DNA of 64,000 nucleotides from Letharia columbiana. Lineage: Eukaryota; Ascomycota; Lecanoromycetes; Lecanorales; Parmeliaceae. The translations under genes and the position numbers were made by a program. Location of the stretch: NCBI RefSeq assembly GCF_014066305.1, contig NW_023501091.1:124001-188000 (forward strand). The letters run 5' to 3'. Below, in pieces: positions 53,801 through 64,000 of the stretch. The notes under the pieces were generated by a model. It saw only the letters and a program-made list of their open reading frames with translations. It was not told the origin of the DNA and did not search any database. The stretch's first letter is position 1; the number at the start of each line of letters is the position of its first letter.

Positions 53801-56800
53801 AGTACTGACTGAGACAGTCCATTGAGATCGAGACTATCAAGAGCCCTTACCATACTCTCTTCGTCGATGTGGTCCTCTCCACCTGAATGACGAATTTGGC
53901 CATCGTAATGAGCACCCCGAAACGACAGACTTTTGAAGCCTGCATGCTCGTACTCAAGTCGTGCCATCATAGAAGACAGACTTGACGGCTGTTGTACTCC
54001 ATAAAATGCGTCTTGCTCATCAATATTCTGAAAGATATCCAAGAGGAGTTCCGTTGGCTCTTGTACATTGATGGCAGATGACCGCCTCCTAGATGATTTT
54101 GCGGCTATAGAGAAGTCGATTTCCAAAAATAGGAGCGCTGTCTTATACATGGAGCATTTGAGAGCCACGGCAGCTGCTTGTTGGTAGTCAAGATCAAGCC
54201 ATTGAGCCCGATCAGCTTCCGTTGTTTCGTGGGGTAACGGCTGCGTTCTCAAGTACAGGATTGCCTTGAGGAGGACTCTTGTTCGATAAACGAGAGTCCC
54301 ATCAGTCTCGTTGCTAATGCACATTTGAAACAAGTGTCGACATGCCTGTGACATGACACGCTTCGTGGTCTCAAGACCATCAGCCTCTCTGAGCAGCACC
54401 AAATGCAGGATGTACGGGAAGGCATCTTCTGCAAGATCCTTGAGACATTGGATGATTTGAGTGAGCTCTGACAAGAACGGATCATCGGTAGCCGAAAATG
54501 CAAGGGCTATACCAAGTTTCTGAATCCATTCTGAGCCTTCCTGGTGCTCCTTCAACGCTATGCTGTCTTGCAAGTCTGACCCTTCTCTATTTCGGAGGTC
54601 TATCGTCGGCAAACGGTACTGTTTCCAAAGCAGGCTTCGTATCCAAGAGTGCGGAAGAAATCGCTCACAGTCTAGATAGTCGTCTGTATTGCATGTCCCG
54701 GTGACAATTGATCGCAAGGCCGTTTCAGCCATTCCCGCTTTTGTACTCTGCTCGCGCATCAAAACATCGCACAAAAGCCGTAGAACATTGGATCTGGAGC
54801 ATGAAGACGGTGACATTGCCTGTATCGAGTTTAATCTCGATTCGGGCCCAAGTTTCGTTTCGAAAGCTAGCTCCCAATCAATTAGACCTTTACTGGCATA
54901 CGCACGTCCGAGAACTCGTCCAGCCCATAGGAGATAATTTGGCGAGGAGATAGCTCGTTGACAAGTTTTCCACACCACTGACGCATATCGCGCCGCTTGC
55001 TCATCTGACCCTAGGATGTCGTCGCGGAAGTCTGAGGGTACCTCAAAAGGCGTGCACAGGAATTTGAGTATCGCATCTTGGCTGGATTGATCCAGTAGGT
55101 TTCTTCCAGAGCGCTGATCCTCGAGTAGCTCCAGAAGAAGTTCGCTTTCGTGAGTACCGAGTCTTGCGTTACCGCCATTCTGAATATTGCTGGAGGTTTT
55201 GACTATTTTTCTGAAGCATTTTGCCGACTCTTCGGTCAGATGCGGTGACGAGTATCTCTCCAGGAAGTCGACAAAGCTGGCATGAAAAGCTTGTGCTCTC
55301 GACATGGTTGCCTTAAATTGGCTTTCTTGTGTCGTACTGTCTTGTGTAGATTCGAAGAACGCTTTCATTGAGGTGAGTGTGGAGACGGCGTGACCAGTGA
55401 GGAAAGAAGGGACCTCTTTTAGGTAAGAAGCTCCACAATCGAGTAGGTATTGGACAATTGCAATGGCGTCCTCTGAGCACTGTGCGTCCGTAAGGAATGG
55501 TCTCAAGGAGTGAAGTGTCATCTCCAGTGGATAGCCTTCTAAAGCAGTAGTCCCAGCCATGCATATCATTATTCTGATTCTCCGCAAGACCACGCATGCA
55601 CTGAGAGAGCCCAACTCTGGATGTATTGTGTTCAACAGCTCTCGAAATACGTAGACGTACAGCTCTGGCGACCACAATGATTCTGCGTCATAAATCGTAC
55701 GACGGCAGAGACATTCGATCTCGTCGAACAAGTATCGGGCCTTGAACGTAGGTTGCTGACCTGGTGGTAGCTCTTTATTTGCGGGAACTTTCGAAACAAT
55801 TTTTTGGTAAGCGGAATATGCAGTCGCAGATGCCGGACGTTTCTGAAACCCCTTTTCTATCTGTGCGTCAGGATCTATGGTGATGTAGAAAAGTCCCAGA
55901 ATCTTGGCAAAATGTACGGTGATGAGTGAACTGTATCGCTCTTTTCCCAAAACGTTCCGGAGATGTGTCTCAGCTTTTGAAATCTGAGTACTGGCTGACG
56001 TAGGCATTGCAAAATCACGACCAATGCTGTAAGCCGCGGCTCTGCTGAACGATGTCTCTAAGAGCTTCTCCAAAGACACACCAAGGTCGTCAGCAAGTTG
56101 CGCTGCTTCGTCGTCTTTGCCTCGCATAACAACATGCCCCACGATTTCATCTTGTACGTCATGAAGGAGTTCTGCGAGTGTAGCGTATCCAAATACAGTG
56201 TAGGGAATGGAGCTTAGAGGTTGCGTCTCAAGCCAGGTGTAGAGGATTTGGGATACAAACAGCTTGAACAGATCTTGTAATTTGTGTAGCTTGAGACTTG
56301 TGGTTATATGATTCATACAATTCTTTGCATATCCAGCTGAATCAGGAACGGCTGTTGGCGTCTCGAATATTGCATAGACACAACGTCGCAGAAGCGTTGA
56401 CCAAGAAGCTGCCAGGTGGGCGAGAACAAAAAGTCGCAATGCGATTCCTTCGATCCAGTCACGGTCTGTCGGGAGACTCTCTATGACATCTTCAAGGATG
56501 TTTTCGTGTTCTTTGAGGACAAAGAGACCGAAGATATCTGCAATCTTGTTGCCGATGTAAAATTTAACCGCTACATTCCCTTGAGCCAACACTTCAAAAA
56601 GACATGTCCTTGCCGATGCCAACGAAAGACTTCTGGCGTACTCGGGCCGGATCTTGATGACTTTTTGAAGGAGGTCGGATATGCAGATATGGACGTGGGG
56701 TGATGAGATGCCCTTCTTGAGGGCAATGCTGATGAACCATTTGTACAGCTGTGCACCTACCTCGGCAAGATCGCTGCCTTCACCATTAATCCACATTTCC

Positions 56801-59800
56801 GCCAAACCAGTCAGGACGTCCAAACAAACACCCATCGAAACTTCAGACCTCTCCAAGTCGTATGGGTGGATAATTATTTGTGCAAGATACTCTAAGAGCG
56901 TATTTGCATCGTCTTCGGCAATTCGTATCCCGGAATCGAGGAGTTCTCGGAGAAAGACCCTACACACAAGAAAATCTCTGGCCTGCAGAGAAGTCAGGTA
57001 ATCTATGGTGGACGAGATAGCTCGAGATGCAACAGTTGATCCGGGATCTTCAGGTTCCTTCATGTTGGATAAGAAACATATCTTAGCAGCAACACACGCT
57101 CGAAATGCAGTGACATTCGTGGACGCGTCGACTTCGTAGTGAGTATTATCCAGAAGGTTATCCCTCTCCCTGTTGGTGCTTATATGAGATTCAAATTCAC
57201 TGTCCAGATCCATTGCGTTTTGTTCGATATCTACAGCACTTGGACTATCAGAACGCAGAGTTTCGTGCCAGAATTTCTGATCAAACTCTTGCGACATCGC
57301 AATGGCGCCATCCATGAGTATGTCTTTCCTCAGTGCTAATTGATCGATGGGTCCAAGAATTGCATCAAATGACTCTAATAGACCTTTGATACATTCTCGA
57401 TGATCGTTGTGGTGAAACATGCATTGTTTGAGGCCTATCTTCAAGTCCTGAAGAATGCCTTGGAGTTGTTTACTCTGGTGGACATCATGCAGTCTTGGGC
57501 TGGAGAGCAACGCGTATCCGATTATACTGAAGGAGGTGGTGATGCGTATGACTTCCACATTCGTGCCAGATGCAGATTCCGTAGCAGAGGAAAACTGATT
57601 TCGCAGAAGCGCTGAGCCCTCACTAATGAAGAAGTTGATCACGGAAGTGGCGAGTATCTGAAATTTCGAATATGCGAGCCTAATGTCTGATGTCTGCAAC
57701 TTGGAGATGGAGACCTTTTCCTCACATTGCAGTGGGTCGTCGGCTAAAAGGATATACTTCATTAGCTTTCTGTCTCTTGAGCTTCTTAAGCTTGCTTGGG
57801 CTAGCATGCCCAGATTGAGAGCTGACTGAGAGCCCATGGAGGGTGTGGGAAGACCGAGACAAATGCATATTAGTCTCAAAGTGCAGAATGTTGAGAAATG
57901 CTGAGCGATATACAGTGTATTACGACGGTCACGCCTCTTTGCTGTACAGGTGTGAACTCAGCGTTCCTGTTACATCGCTTGGAATACATACCTGGGCTCC
58001 ATCGATGGAACAACCAACGAAGAATGTTTTCAGATGCCTCAGACGCGGAGCCAAGATTCCCTCGTCCTTTCAAGACTACCAGTATTGTCCAGAGGGTAGT
58101 CGCAGACTCGTCACACTCCGCTGGGCCGTTGAGATCAACAGACTTGGTCATACCATCGACAATGTCAGCGATATCAGCGTACTGTATTAGCGCCAGATCG
58201 AGGATATGTGACATCAGTTGGCATGCTGCTCTGCACGTGCTTGTAGATGTTATGAGCCGCGCTGCAATCCGCCAAATTCGAAGCCAATAGTCCTTGAGGC
58301 TGAGTTTGCGAGCAGCAGTCTGGCTCGCCGCCCTATGATTTTTCAGTCAGCGATGACAAGGCGGATTTTGGAGAACACTACGTACGAAGTCATAGCTAAC
58401 ATAGCCCATGATACTATTGAGCCGTCACTTTCGGATAGCAATGGCAATAGCACGTCTAGATGACACTGCAAAGTGCCTTCATCGAATGGTAGGCTGTCAC
58501 AAACGAAGACAAACATCTGCAAGCCATACAACTTCTCCGGTAACAATGACCCTTTTACATGGTGGAGAATGTCATCCAAAGGATGTTCCAATTTCTGTCT
58601 TTTGGAGTCTTGGACTTTATCTCCGTCTGACAAGTCCCCACGAACGATCACAGCATTTTCGAGTGCTACCGTTATAGCCGCGCTCATAGAAATGAGACAC
58701 CAAGGAGACTCTGCTCTAAATCCGTCCAACCGTACCTGAAGAGTCCTGGTCCTCAAAGGCATTTGCCTCGATGTGGAACGGCAGGGATCCAAAAGGACAA
58801 GGTCATCCATTTGTAGTTGTCCCCTAGGTCTGCGTAAACAGTAATCATTACGCAAGACTTCAACCAGTGCCTGTAGAGTGACATTGCAATCGCCTGTCTG
58901 ATCTTCGGATATCATACGGGGCAGCAGGATCTCTCCGTATGAGAGGAAGGCTAGGAGTGTATCGTTGAGAGTGGCAGCACCCTCTTTAGGCTCCCAGCAT
59001 CGTCGCAGCAGTGGGATCACCCTCTTCATGGTTCGCAAGGAAAGATCGAGGTTAATGGCAACAATACGAGACATTATTGAATTGATGCATTCGAAAGCAG
59101 CTTGCTGTGTCGAGCTGGCCTTATGATATGACTGAAGAATTTCAACCAATGTTGCAAGAATCAAATCTGCTCTGTCGGAAATGGGTGCGTTTGGCACTGA
59201 AGCAAGATGTTGTAGACAAAGAACGATTTGATCATCGCTGCCCTTGAGTTGGGAATGGGTAGCGCGCTGGGAGATGTTATTGCTTGACTTACGGCCATGA
59301 TCACCAATCGTGCTTGGCGTTGCCGAACGACTATGACTGTTTCGATTGGACCTTGAGCCATTGAGAAATCTGCTTCCACCCGACAAGCCAGACTCGTTTG
59401 GCTCGGAGGGTTTGTTCAAATCACGAGCCGCTTGCACGCAGAAGTCAACTACTTCGTGCCAATCATCTCCAAGAAAGTGTTCTGGATGAGCCTTGTATTC
59501 AAGCAGCGTCGCAAGGGCTCTAAAGTAATCGGGGACCAAAGGCTCACAGTAGCCACCATCGGCGGTTTGTAGTGTTTGAATGATATGTTCCACAAGAGCC
59601 TTGACTGTTTTGTAACGCAACTTTCTTAGGCCAACCTCGACAACGGTTCGGACCAAGGCTGCACAAGCGGATAATCGACCTTCAATTTTAGTCTTTGTAG
59701 ACTTGGCAGCTCTGGCATAGTTGGATTTTTCAATCTTGGCGGCTCGGAAGACAGACTCTAAGACTGCGTGATAAGAATCATCTTTGGCATCCACCCTGTA

Positions 59801-60109
59801 TTGGCATGTCAAAACCCAATTTCTCACTATGGTGGATGAGGCTCTACGTACAAGTCCACATTCTCACGATTCGAGTTGATGATTCTTCTCAAATCTATTT
59901 CTGATCTTAGGGACATCGGGGCTGCGTGGGAGACAACATACCGATAAGAGCGACGCTTCGCTCATCCACTCTCTCAGAACGCAAGTTTTCTTGTTCTGTT
60001 CAGCTTGTGATGACGAACTCTTTCCAAGGTTGAATATCAACTCACCAATGGCTCCATTAAAACCGGGCTCGTCCTTAAGCCTCTTGACGCCTTTAACCCG
60101 CGCCATCAT
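50843..60109 (-). CDS. tel1: ATM/Tel1 checkpoint kinase (PI3K-related)
   Basis: Nine exons: 60109-60046, 59995-59942, 59900-59852, 59795-58386, 58332-57992, 57941-53432, 53378-52988, 52933-51866, 51817-50843. Introns are 41-56 nt. The product is about 2953 residues. The N-terminus fits the Tel1 TAN-type region ([17 protein letters not shown], then [20 protein letters not shown]). HEAT-rich helices follow, then a FAT domain and the kinase. The kinase has [16 protein letters not shown], the catalytic loop [15 protein letters not shown] and metal motif HIDLGIAF. The FATC domain ends the protein ([20 protein letters not shown]). Tel1 responds to double-strand breaks and maintains telomeres. The small 5' exons were fixed by frame and phase alone. 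The 41-nt intron is the least certain. The last two introns are multiples of three without stops. Confidence 0.93.
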
Positions 60110-60417
60110 GCAAAGTGCAAACAGAACGTAGGGAAAGTGTCGAGGCAGACGTTGGAGTCAGCATGTTTATAAACTCGGTGACTAGGAATTGATGCGTCAT
60201 GCATGCAGCTCGATTCAACACACTCTTTGATCATATATTCAAGTAATTACATACACTACTACATAGTGGCCCATACCAAATGATTGTGTTGTAAGAATTG
60301 GAAAGCGAGGAAAGAGCATCTTCAAACTTTTGTCGGCAGAGTTTCCCTTTTAGCGTATGCAGAATTCTTTGGAATTCTTGGCAGTGGGTGGCTGAGGCCG
60401 AGAAACGCAGACGCGCG
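60110..60417. other. upstream region of tel1
   Basis: About 300 nt before the tel1 start. Nothing else is recognised. Confidence 0.4.
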
Positions 60418-60858
60418 CTAGTGCTTGTGGCACGAAATACCCACGCCGCTATAAGGGTGGCAGGGTGACAGATTTCCAAAGGGACGCTTGGCTGACTTCT
60501 TTCGATTGTATGTCTTTGATTCTGTGTGACCAACTAGCTTGTTGAATCCGGATGTCTCAGGGACGAGATCTCCCAGCGAAACGAAAGTCGTTCGCTCTTT
60601 TGTCTCTATTGAGGGCTCCTGGACACTCCCCGTATTCCATGGAGCTGATACCAGCGATGTGGATTTGACGAACGGCGTGTCTGCCTCGGACACCTCTGTT
60701 AAATGAATCTGTACGCTGACTTCCGCGGGGCTGGAAAATCCGGAGGAGCAGGACGTCCATTTTGACTTCGGCAAAGACGGCATCGAATCGTCCCCTGAAG
60801 ATCCCTGGCAGTCGAGACCTGGAAGAAAAGTGCCGCACGGCAATAAAAGATGAGACAT
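60418..60858 (-). CDS. hypothetical ORF, possibly a last exon
   Basis: 146 codons from ATG 60858. The same frame stays open about 45 codons upstream, so this may be the terminal exon of a longer gene. The peptide is Ser/Thr-rich and disordered (KSKWTSCSSGFSSPAE, TSLVSAPWNTGSVQEP, TFVSLGDLVPETSGF), with a basic NRKKSAKRPFGNL near the end. No family is recognised. A nearby frame (61012-60905, KRSLPQRLSCAKSIKVAFCV) might be an earlier exon, but no safe splice pair was found. Confidence 0.35.
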   Translation of the reverse strand: MSHLLLPCGTFLPGLDCQGSSGDDSMPSLPKSKWTSCSSGFSSPAEVSVQIHLTEVSEADTPFVKSTSLVSAPWNTGSVQEPSIETKERTTFVSLGDLVPETSGFNKLVGHTESKTYNRKKSAKRPFGNLSPCHPYSGVGISCHKH

Positions 60859-61055
60859 TCGCGAAGCATCAAGAGCGTCGTGAGCTATGGGTTCTTCGTG
60901 TTCGCTATTCGCGCAAGAACGTGCGCAGTACTGGATTCGAACAAGCAGTGCGCATGGCGACGCAGAAGGCGACTTTGATGGATTTGGCGCAACTCAGGCG
61001 TTGGGGGAGACTACGTTTCATACCAGAAGAGGACTGGCTTTTCGGAGGATGCTGA

Positions 61056-61894
61056 AAGGGTAGGAAGGGCAAATGGAGAAATTGGCAAGGGATGCAGCAC
61101 ATGTCAGTGTGCCGCTGCACGCTTACACGAGATTGAGAACACAGCTAACAAATGAGGTCGTCATCATCCATGAGTGATGTCTGCATAGAAGACGTCCGCC
61201 CCAGAGTGTAAGCTCTGCACACAGCCACAACCTTCGCTTGGAGATCACTCTTTCAATTACTATCTCTGAAGGTGTTTGGTGGACATGGGATCAATAAGAT
61301 ACTGGGCCAACAGAAACTATGCTTGCTTGGACGATGCATGGTGGATGTAGGGCGTCAGCCTATAGACTGCGCTTGCAATCACAAAGAGAAATGAATGCTG
61401 AGAACCATTGTTTCGCAAGGACTTTCGCTAAGTTGTTGCTGAGTGATGACTTCGAGACGATGAATGTCACAGGAACAAGACTCAGGACGAGCGGGGGGCA
61501 AAAGAGAATGGTCATTGTCAGGTGTTGAACGGTCCTGACAGAGACGAGCTAGTCCCGAATAGGAATGCATCTCGTTGCGATGTAGCGAATCAGAGAAACA
61601 GCCACCATCTTTGATGTTATTTCCGTCCTCGTGTACGTGATCTGTGTTAGGAGTTATGCTGACTGCATGGGATCGCTTCGTCACGTTAATGTTGTCCTGA
61701 GTCATTGCTGCTTTTCTCGTCTTTGCATTTGCTGGTTCATAGTGAGTCGGATGCTCAAAATCCGACTAGACCCTGTTGGGAATGCGCGGCGCTGAAGTGC
61801 GTCCATAAGACGGACGCTTACGTATATGTGTATGTAGCATACTGACTGGGGCAGCTAAGCGTAGCCCAGGGAAGCATCCATATTGATCGAGAGG
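61056..61894. other. intergenic
   Basis: About 840 nt without a supported gene. Short ORFs have no family resemblance. Confidence 0.45.
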
Positions 61895-61903
61895 ATATAT
61901 AGA
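61895..61903 (+). promoter_or_regulatory. TATA-like element of the Rds1-like gene
   Basis: ATATATAGA about 70 nt upstream of the start codon at 61972, at the distance expected for a fungal TATA box with a short leader. Confidence 0.5.
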
Positions 61904-61971
61904 GGTGGTGTAGAACCACATATGATTCAATCAACCTCAAATTTGCTTCTCTGAGAAATCCACTCCTTAGG

Positions 61972-63072
61972 ATGTCTCCTATTAGCATGTCATCAACCAT
62001 GAAAGCAGCCACTGCGCTTCTACTCCCTTTCGCCTATGCGGCACCAGCATTTCCACCACCTGCAGAACTCATCCAAGGTGTGGTCAACTCTAATATTAGC
62101 TTGATTGCAGGGGGTACATTACCAAACAATACGGCAGCGGTAGCCACAGGTATAGCTGTAACGGGTTTGCAACTATTGGCCTCGCTCGAAAATATCGAAG
62201 CATTCTTTTATTCAGACGCCATCCAAAACCTGACTAGTGGGGTGTACACCACTGGTGATTTGCTTTTGAACGACACTATTGAAATAATCGAAAAAATTGC
62301 TGCAGTATGCTTGCTATCCGCATTATAGAATCCTTTGGGTTCACCACTTCACCATTAACATGATAAATAGCAAGAAGAAGTTCACGTTGCCACGGTTGGC
62401 GCTGTTCTCCGCCTAAACTCAGCGCCCGTGGTCCCACCTTGCAAGTACACGTTTCCAGCCACGAACTTCGACGAATTCCTTGGGGTTGCCAATCTTATCA
62501 CTTCTACCAACTTTGGCAGCGTCATTGGACTACAACAGCAACTTGGCGGAAGTGCTCCTGCTCTTTCCCCAGCAACAACTGCCATTTTAGGGGTCGAGAC
62601 GCGCCATGACGCTTTTCTGCGCATCCTTCACGGCGTCGTTCCAAATCCAGCACCCTTTGACACCGCGATTCCTATCGCATGGGCATACAATATCGGGTTG
62701 CAGTACACTGTGCCAGGCAGTTGTCCTGTCGAAGTTCCTTTACCAACTTACCCACAACTGTCTTTCGATCCTGCCGAACCGCCATCATTTGCGAGCGCCT
62801 CCTATCCGTCAACCATATCATTTGCATGGGATGATCAGCAGGCGTGGGTGCAGCGCGAGACGGGAAAGCAACTGTATGCAGCCTGGATCAACCAGTACAA
62901 CCTGCCAGTGTACACACCGGTGACAGTTACTGGGGCAGGATCCGGGATCACACCAGTGCCGAAAGATATGCAAGCTGTTGCATTTGTGGCATTGACGACG
63001 TTGCAGCCGTTGGATTTCACGGATTTGCAGGACGCAACACTTGTTGGTCCTCTTGCAATTGCAGTCTCTTGA
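61972..63072 (+). CDS. secreted ferritin-like stress protein, Rds1 type
   Basis: Two exons, 61972-62304 and 62371-63072, with a 66-nt intron (branch TTAAC) in phase 0. The product is 344 residues. A signal peptide (MKAATALLLPFAYAAPAF, from an in-frame ATG at 61999) is followed by the ferritin-like four-helix domain known from fungal Rds1 proteins: TGLQLLASLENIEAFFYSDA, NDTIEIIEKIAAQEEVHVAT, YTFPATNFDEFLGVANLITS, ILGVETRHDAFLRI. The family is induced by stress or nutrient change and is extracellular or wall-bound. Its biochemical role is not settled. Glu and His residues at ferritin-like metal positions (LENIEAF, EEVHV, ETRHDAF) are present. ATG 61972 is the longest start. Confidence 0.88.
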
Positions 63073-63521
63073 AGTAAAATGTACTAGAGCAATTCGGGAA
63101 TGTACGCTACAGTGATCAGGGAAAAGCCGAAGTTGAGTCCACGAATAGATGGCAGCTCTTTGTACCGGTTGATACGTAGACTTATGGATTCAAGGCACAT
63201 ATTGCTTAATTGAGGAGACGGCATTTGTGATTAAATGTAAGCGGAGCCGCTCGATGTGAAGGATGGCGATTTATGACTGCGGAGTAAATCTCATCCTCAG
63301 TCTTAAATCTTGATAGGTTACCTATGTTGATGTTCCTGAACCACGATTCCGCCTGTCCTCCGCCTTACCCGACTTAGACTTTACTTTAGCAGGTGCTGTA
63401 CTTACTTTATACTTACGCTAATTTTCAAGCGCGTTTGCCGCAAACAGTTCGCGTTAGCTAAGACACTCTCAATAGTCAATACTCTGTGACAACATATTTT
63501 CCCACACATATTCACTCCCTT
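63073..63521. other. intergenic
   Basis: About 450 nt. TTTACTTTAGCAGG and TACTTACTTTATACTTACGC tracts occur at 63381-63420. This is probably the nup192 promoter. No gene is seen. Confidence 0.45.
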
Positions 63522-64000
63522 ATGGAGAATTCTGGGGGATTGGCGGGTCTGCGAGGTCTTCATCAAGATCTTCTTGCCTTGGAAGCATCCCGGCTGCGCA
63601 ACGTCGAACGGCTTTGGGCTGATCTTGAGGCGCGTGTCAATGAATTCAGGCAACTTCTTGACAAGCCGGCAAAGAATGAGGCAAGCCGCAAAGCGCTGTC
63701 GTCAGGTAAGAATTCTGAAGGCTCAAGTTTGTGGTCTTGCCGTTGGAAGAGACTGACTCGAGGTTTCTGCACAGGGCCAGTTACCGTCGATGAGGTTGAA
63801 TATGACATGAACCAAAAATTCCAGGAAACCGCTGCACAACTTGCCGATACACTCGATCTAGACGAGCTTGAATCAGCACGGCTCTTGATTGAGTCCGGGC
63901 AAGATGCAAAAAGGCTTGATAGGTCGCAAGGTGCATCTGCAATAATACACTTCCACGAGCGCCGACTTTTCCTTCTCGAATGCATGCGCCTTCTGCTTAG
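63522..64000 (+). CDS. nup192: nucleoporin Nup192/Nup205 family, N-terminal start (cut by window edge)
   Basis: Exon 1 is 63522-63705. A 69-nt intron follows (GTAAGA donor, branch CTGAC, acceptor CACAG). Exon 2 runs from 63775 past the window end. About 136 residues are visible: LAGLRGLHQDLLALEASRLR, VERLWADLEARVNEFRQLLD, KPAKNEASRKALSSGPVTVD, AAQLADTLDLDELESARLLI, ASAIIHFHERRLFLLECMRL. This matches the start of fungal Nup192, a large inner-ring scaffold protein of the nuclear pore, as I remember it. The family is about 1700 residues, so only the first few percent is here. Its last visible bases do not show a splice donor. The intron is a multiple of three and has no stop, so an unspliced reading is also open. 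Confidence 0.85.
   Translation, partial: MENSGGLAGLRGLHQDLLALEASRLRNVERLWADLEARVNEFRQLLDKPAKNEASRKALSSGKNSEGSSLWSCRWKRLTRGFCTGPVTVDEVEYDMNQKFQETAAQLADTLDLDELESARLLIESGQDAKRLDRSQGASAIIHFHERRLFLLECMRLLL

Noticed and set aside
60762..61055. Plus-strand ORF of 97 codons
   Set aside because: It lacks an ATG at its start, lies opposite the hypothetical minus-strand frame, and has no recognisable motif.
1..64000. CRISPR array, bacterial operon or prophage features
   Set aside because: The genes are spliced and eukaryotic throughout. The only regular repeats are the minisatellites and AT-island repeats, which lack spacer structure.

Overview
The window is nuclear DNA from a filamentous ascomycete (Pezizomycotina). 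The evidence is short GT-AG introns (mostly 41-80 nt) with CTAAC/CTGAC-like branch sites, fungal-specific families (GH71 glucanase, HET domain, LDB19 arrestin, Rds1-type ferritin fold, Shg1), and an AT-rich island of the kind left by repeat-induced point mutation (RIP). I could not assign a class or genus.

Layout. 1-1034: start of a CorA-like Mg transporter running off the left edge. 2450-4525: secreted GH71 alpha-1,3-glucanase. 5086-6692: unknown coiled-coil protein. 7692-9586: broken HET-domain gene. 10196-12726: a divergent pair, thymine-7-hydroxylase-like dioxygenase and uracil-5-carboxylate decarboxylase, which can act in succession on thymine. 14312-18088: LDB19-type arrestin, small membrane protein and GPI de-N-acetylase. 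18500-21560: two decayed genes facing each other, an amidase and a TPR protein of the fungal NLR type. 21980-24715: complex I small subunit and the COMPASS subunit Shg1. 25365-30822: gene-poor, with a frameshifted membrane-protein gene, a GT90/CAP10-like fragment, a tandem repeat and a zinc-cluster relic. 30823-33685: a 900-residue secreted mucin-like protein directly beside the AT island (33961-37880). 38434-46120: a hypothetical protein, a P450, a CofD-like protein and a RING ubiquitin ligase. 46495-60109: the conserved genome-maintenance genes mip1 (mitochondrial DNA polymerase gamma) and tel1 (ATM kinase). 60418-64000: a weak hypothetical ORF, an Rds1-like secreted protein and the start of nup192.

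The window alternates between conserved housekeeping blocks (14-18 kb, 22-25 kb, 42-60 kb, the right end) and accessory blocks (7-10 kb, 18-21 kb, 25-42 kb) containing pseudogenes, repeats and the AT island. Two of the decayed genes belong to families linked to fungal allorecognition and innate immunity. Exon structures were assembled by hand from reading frames, splice-site motifs and remembered family conservation. None was checked against transcripts or databases.
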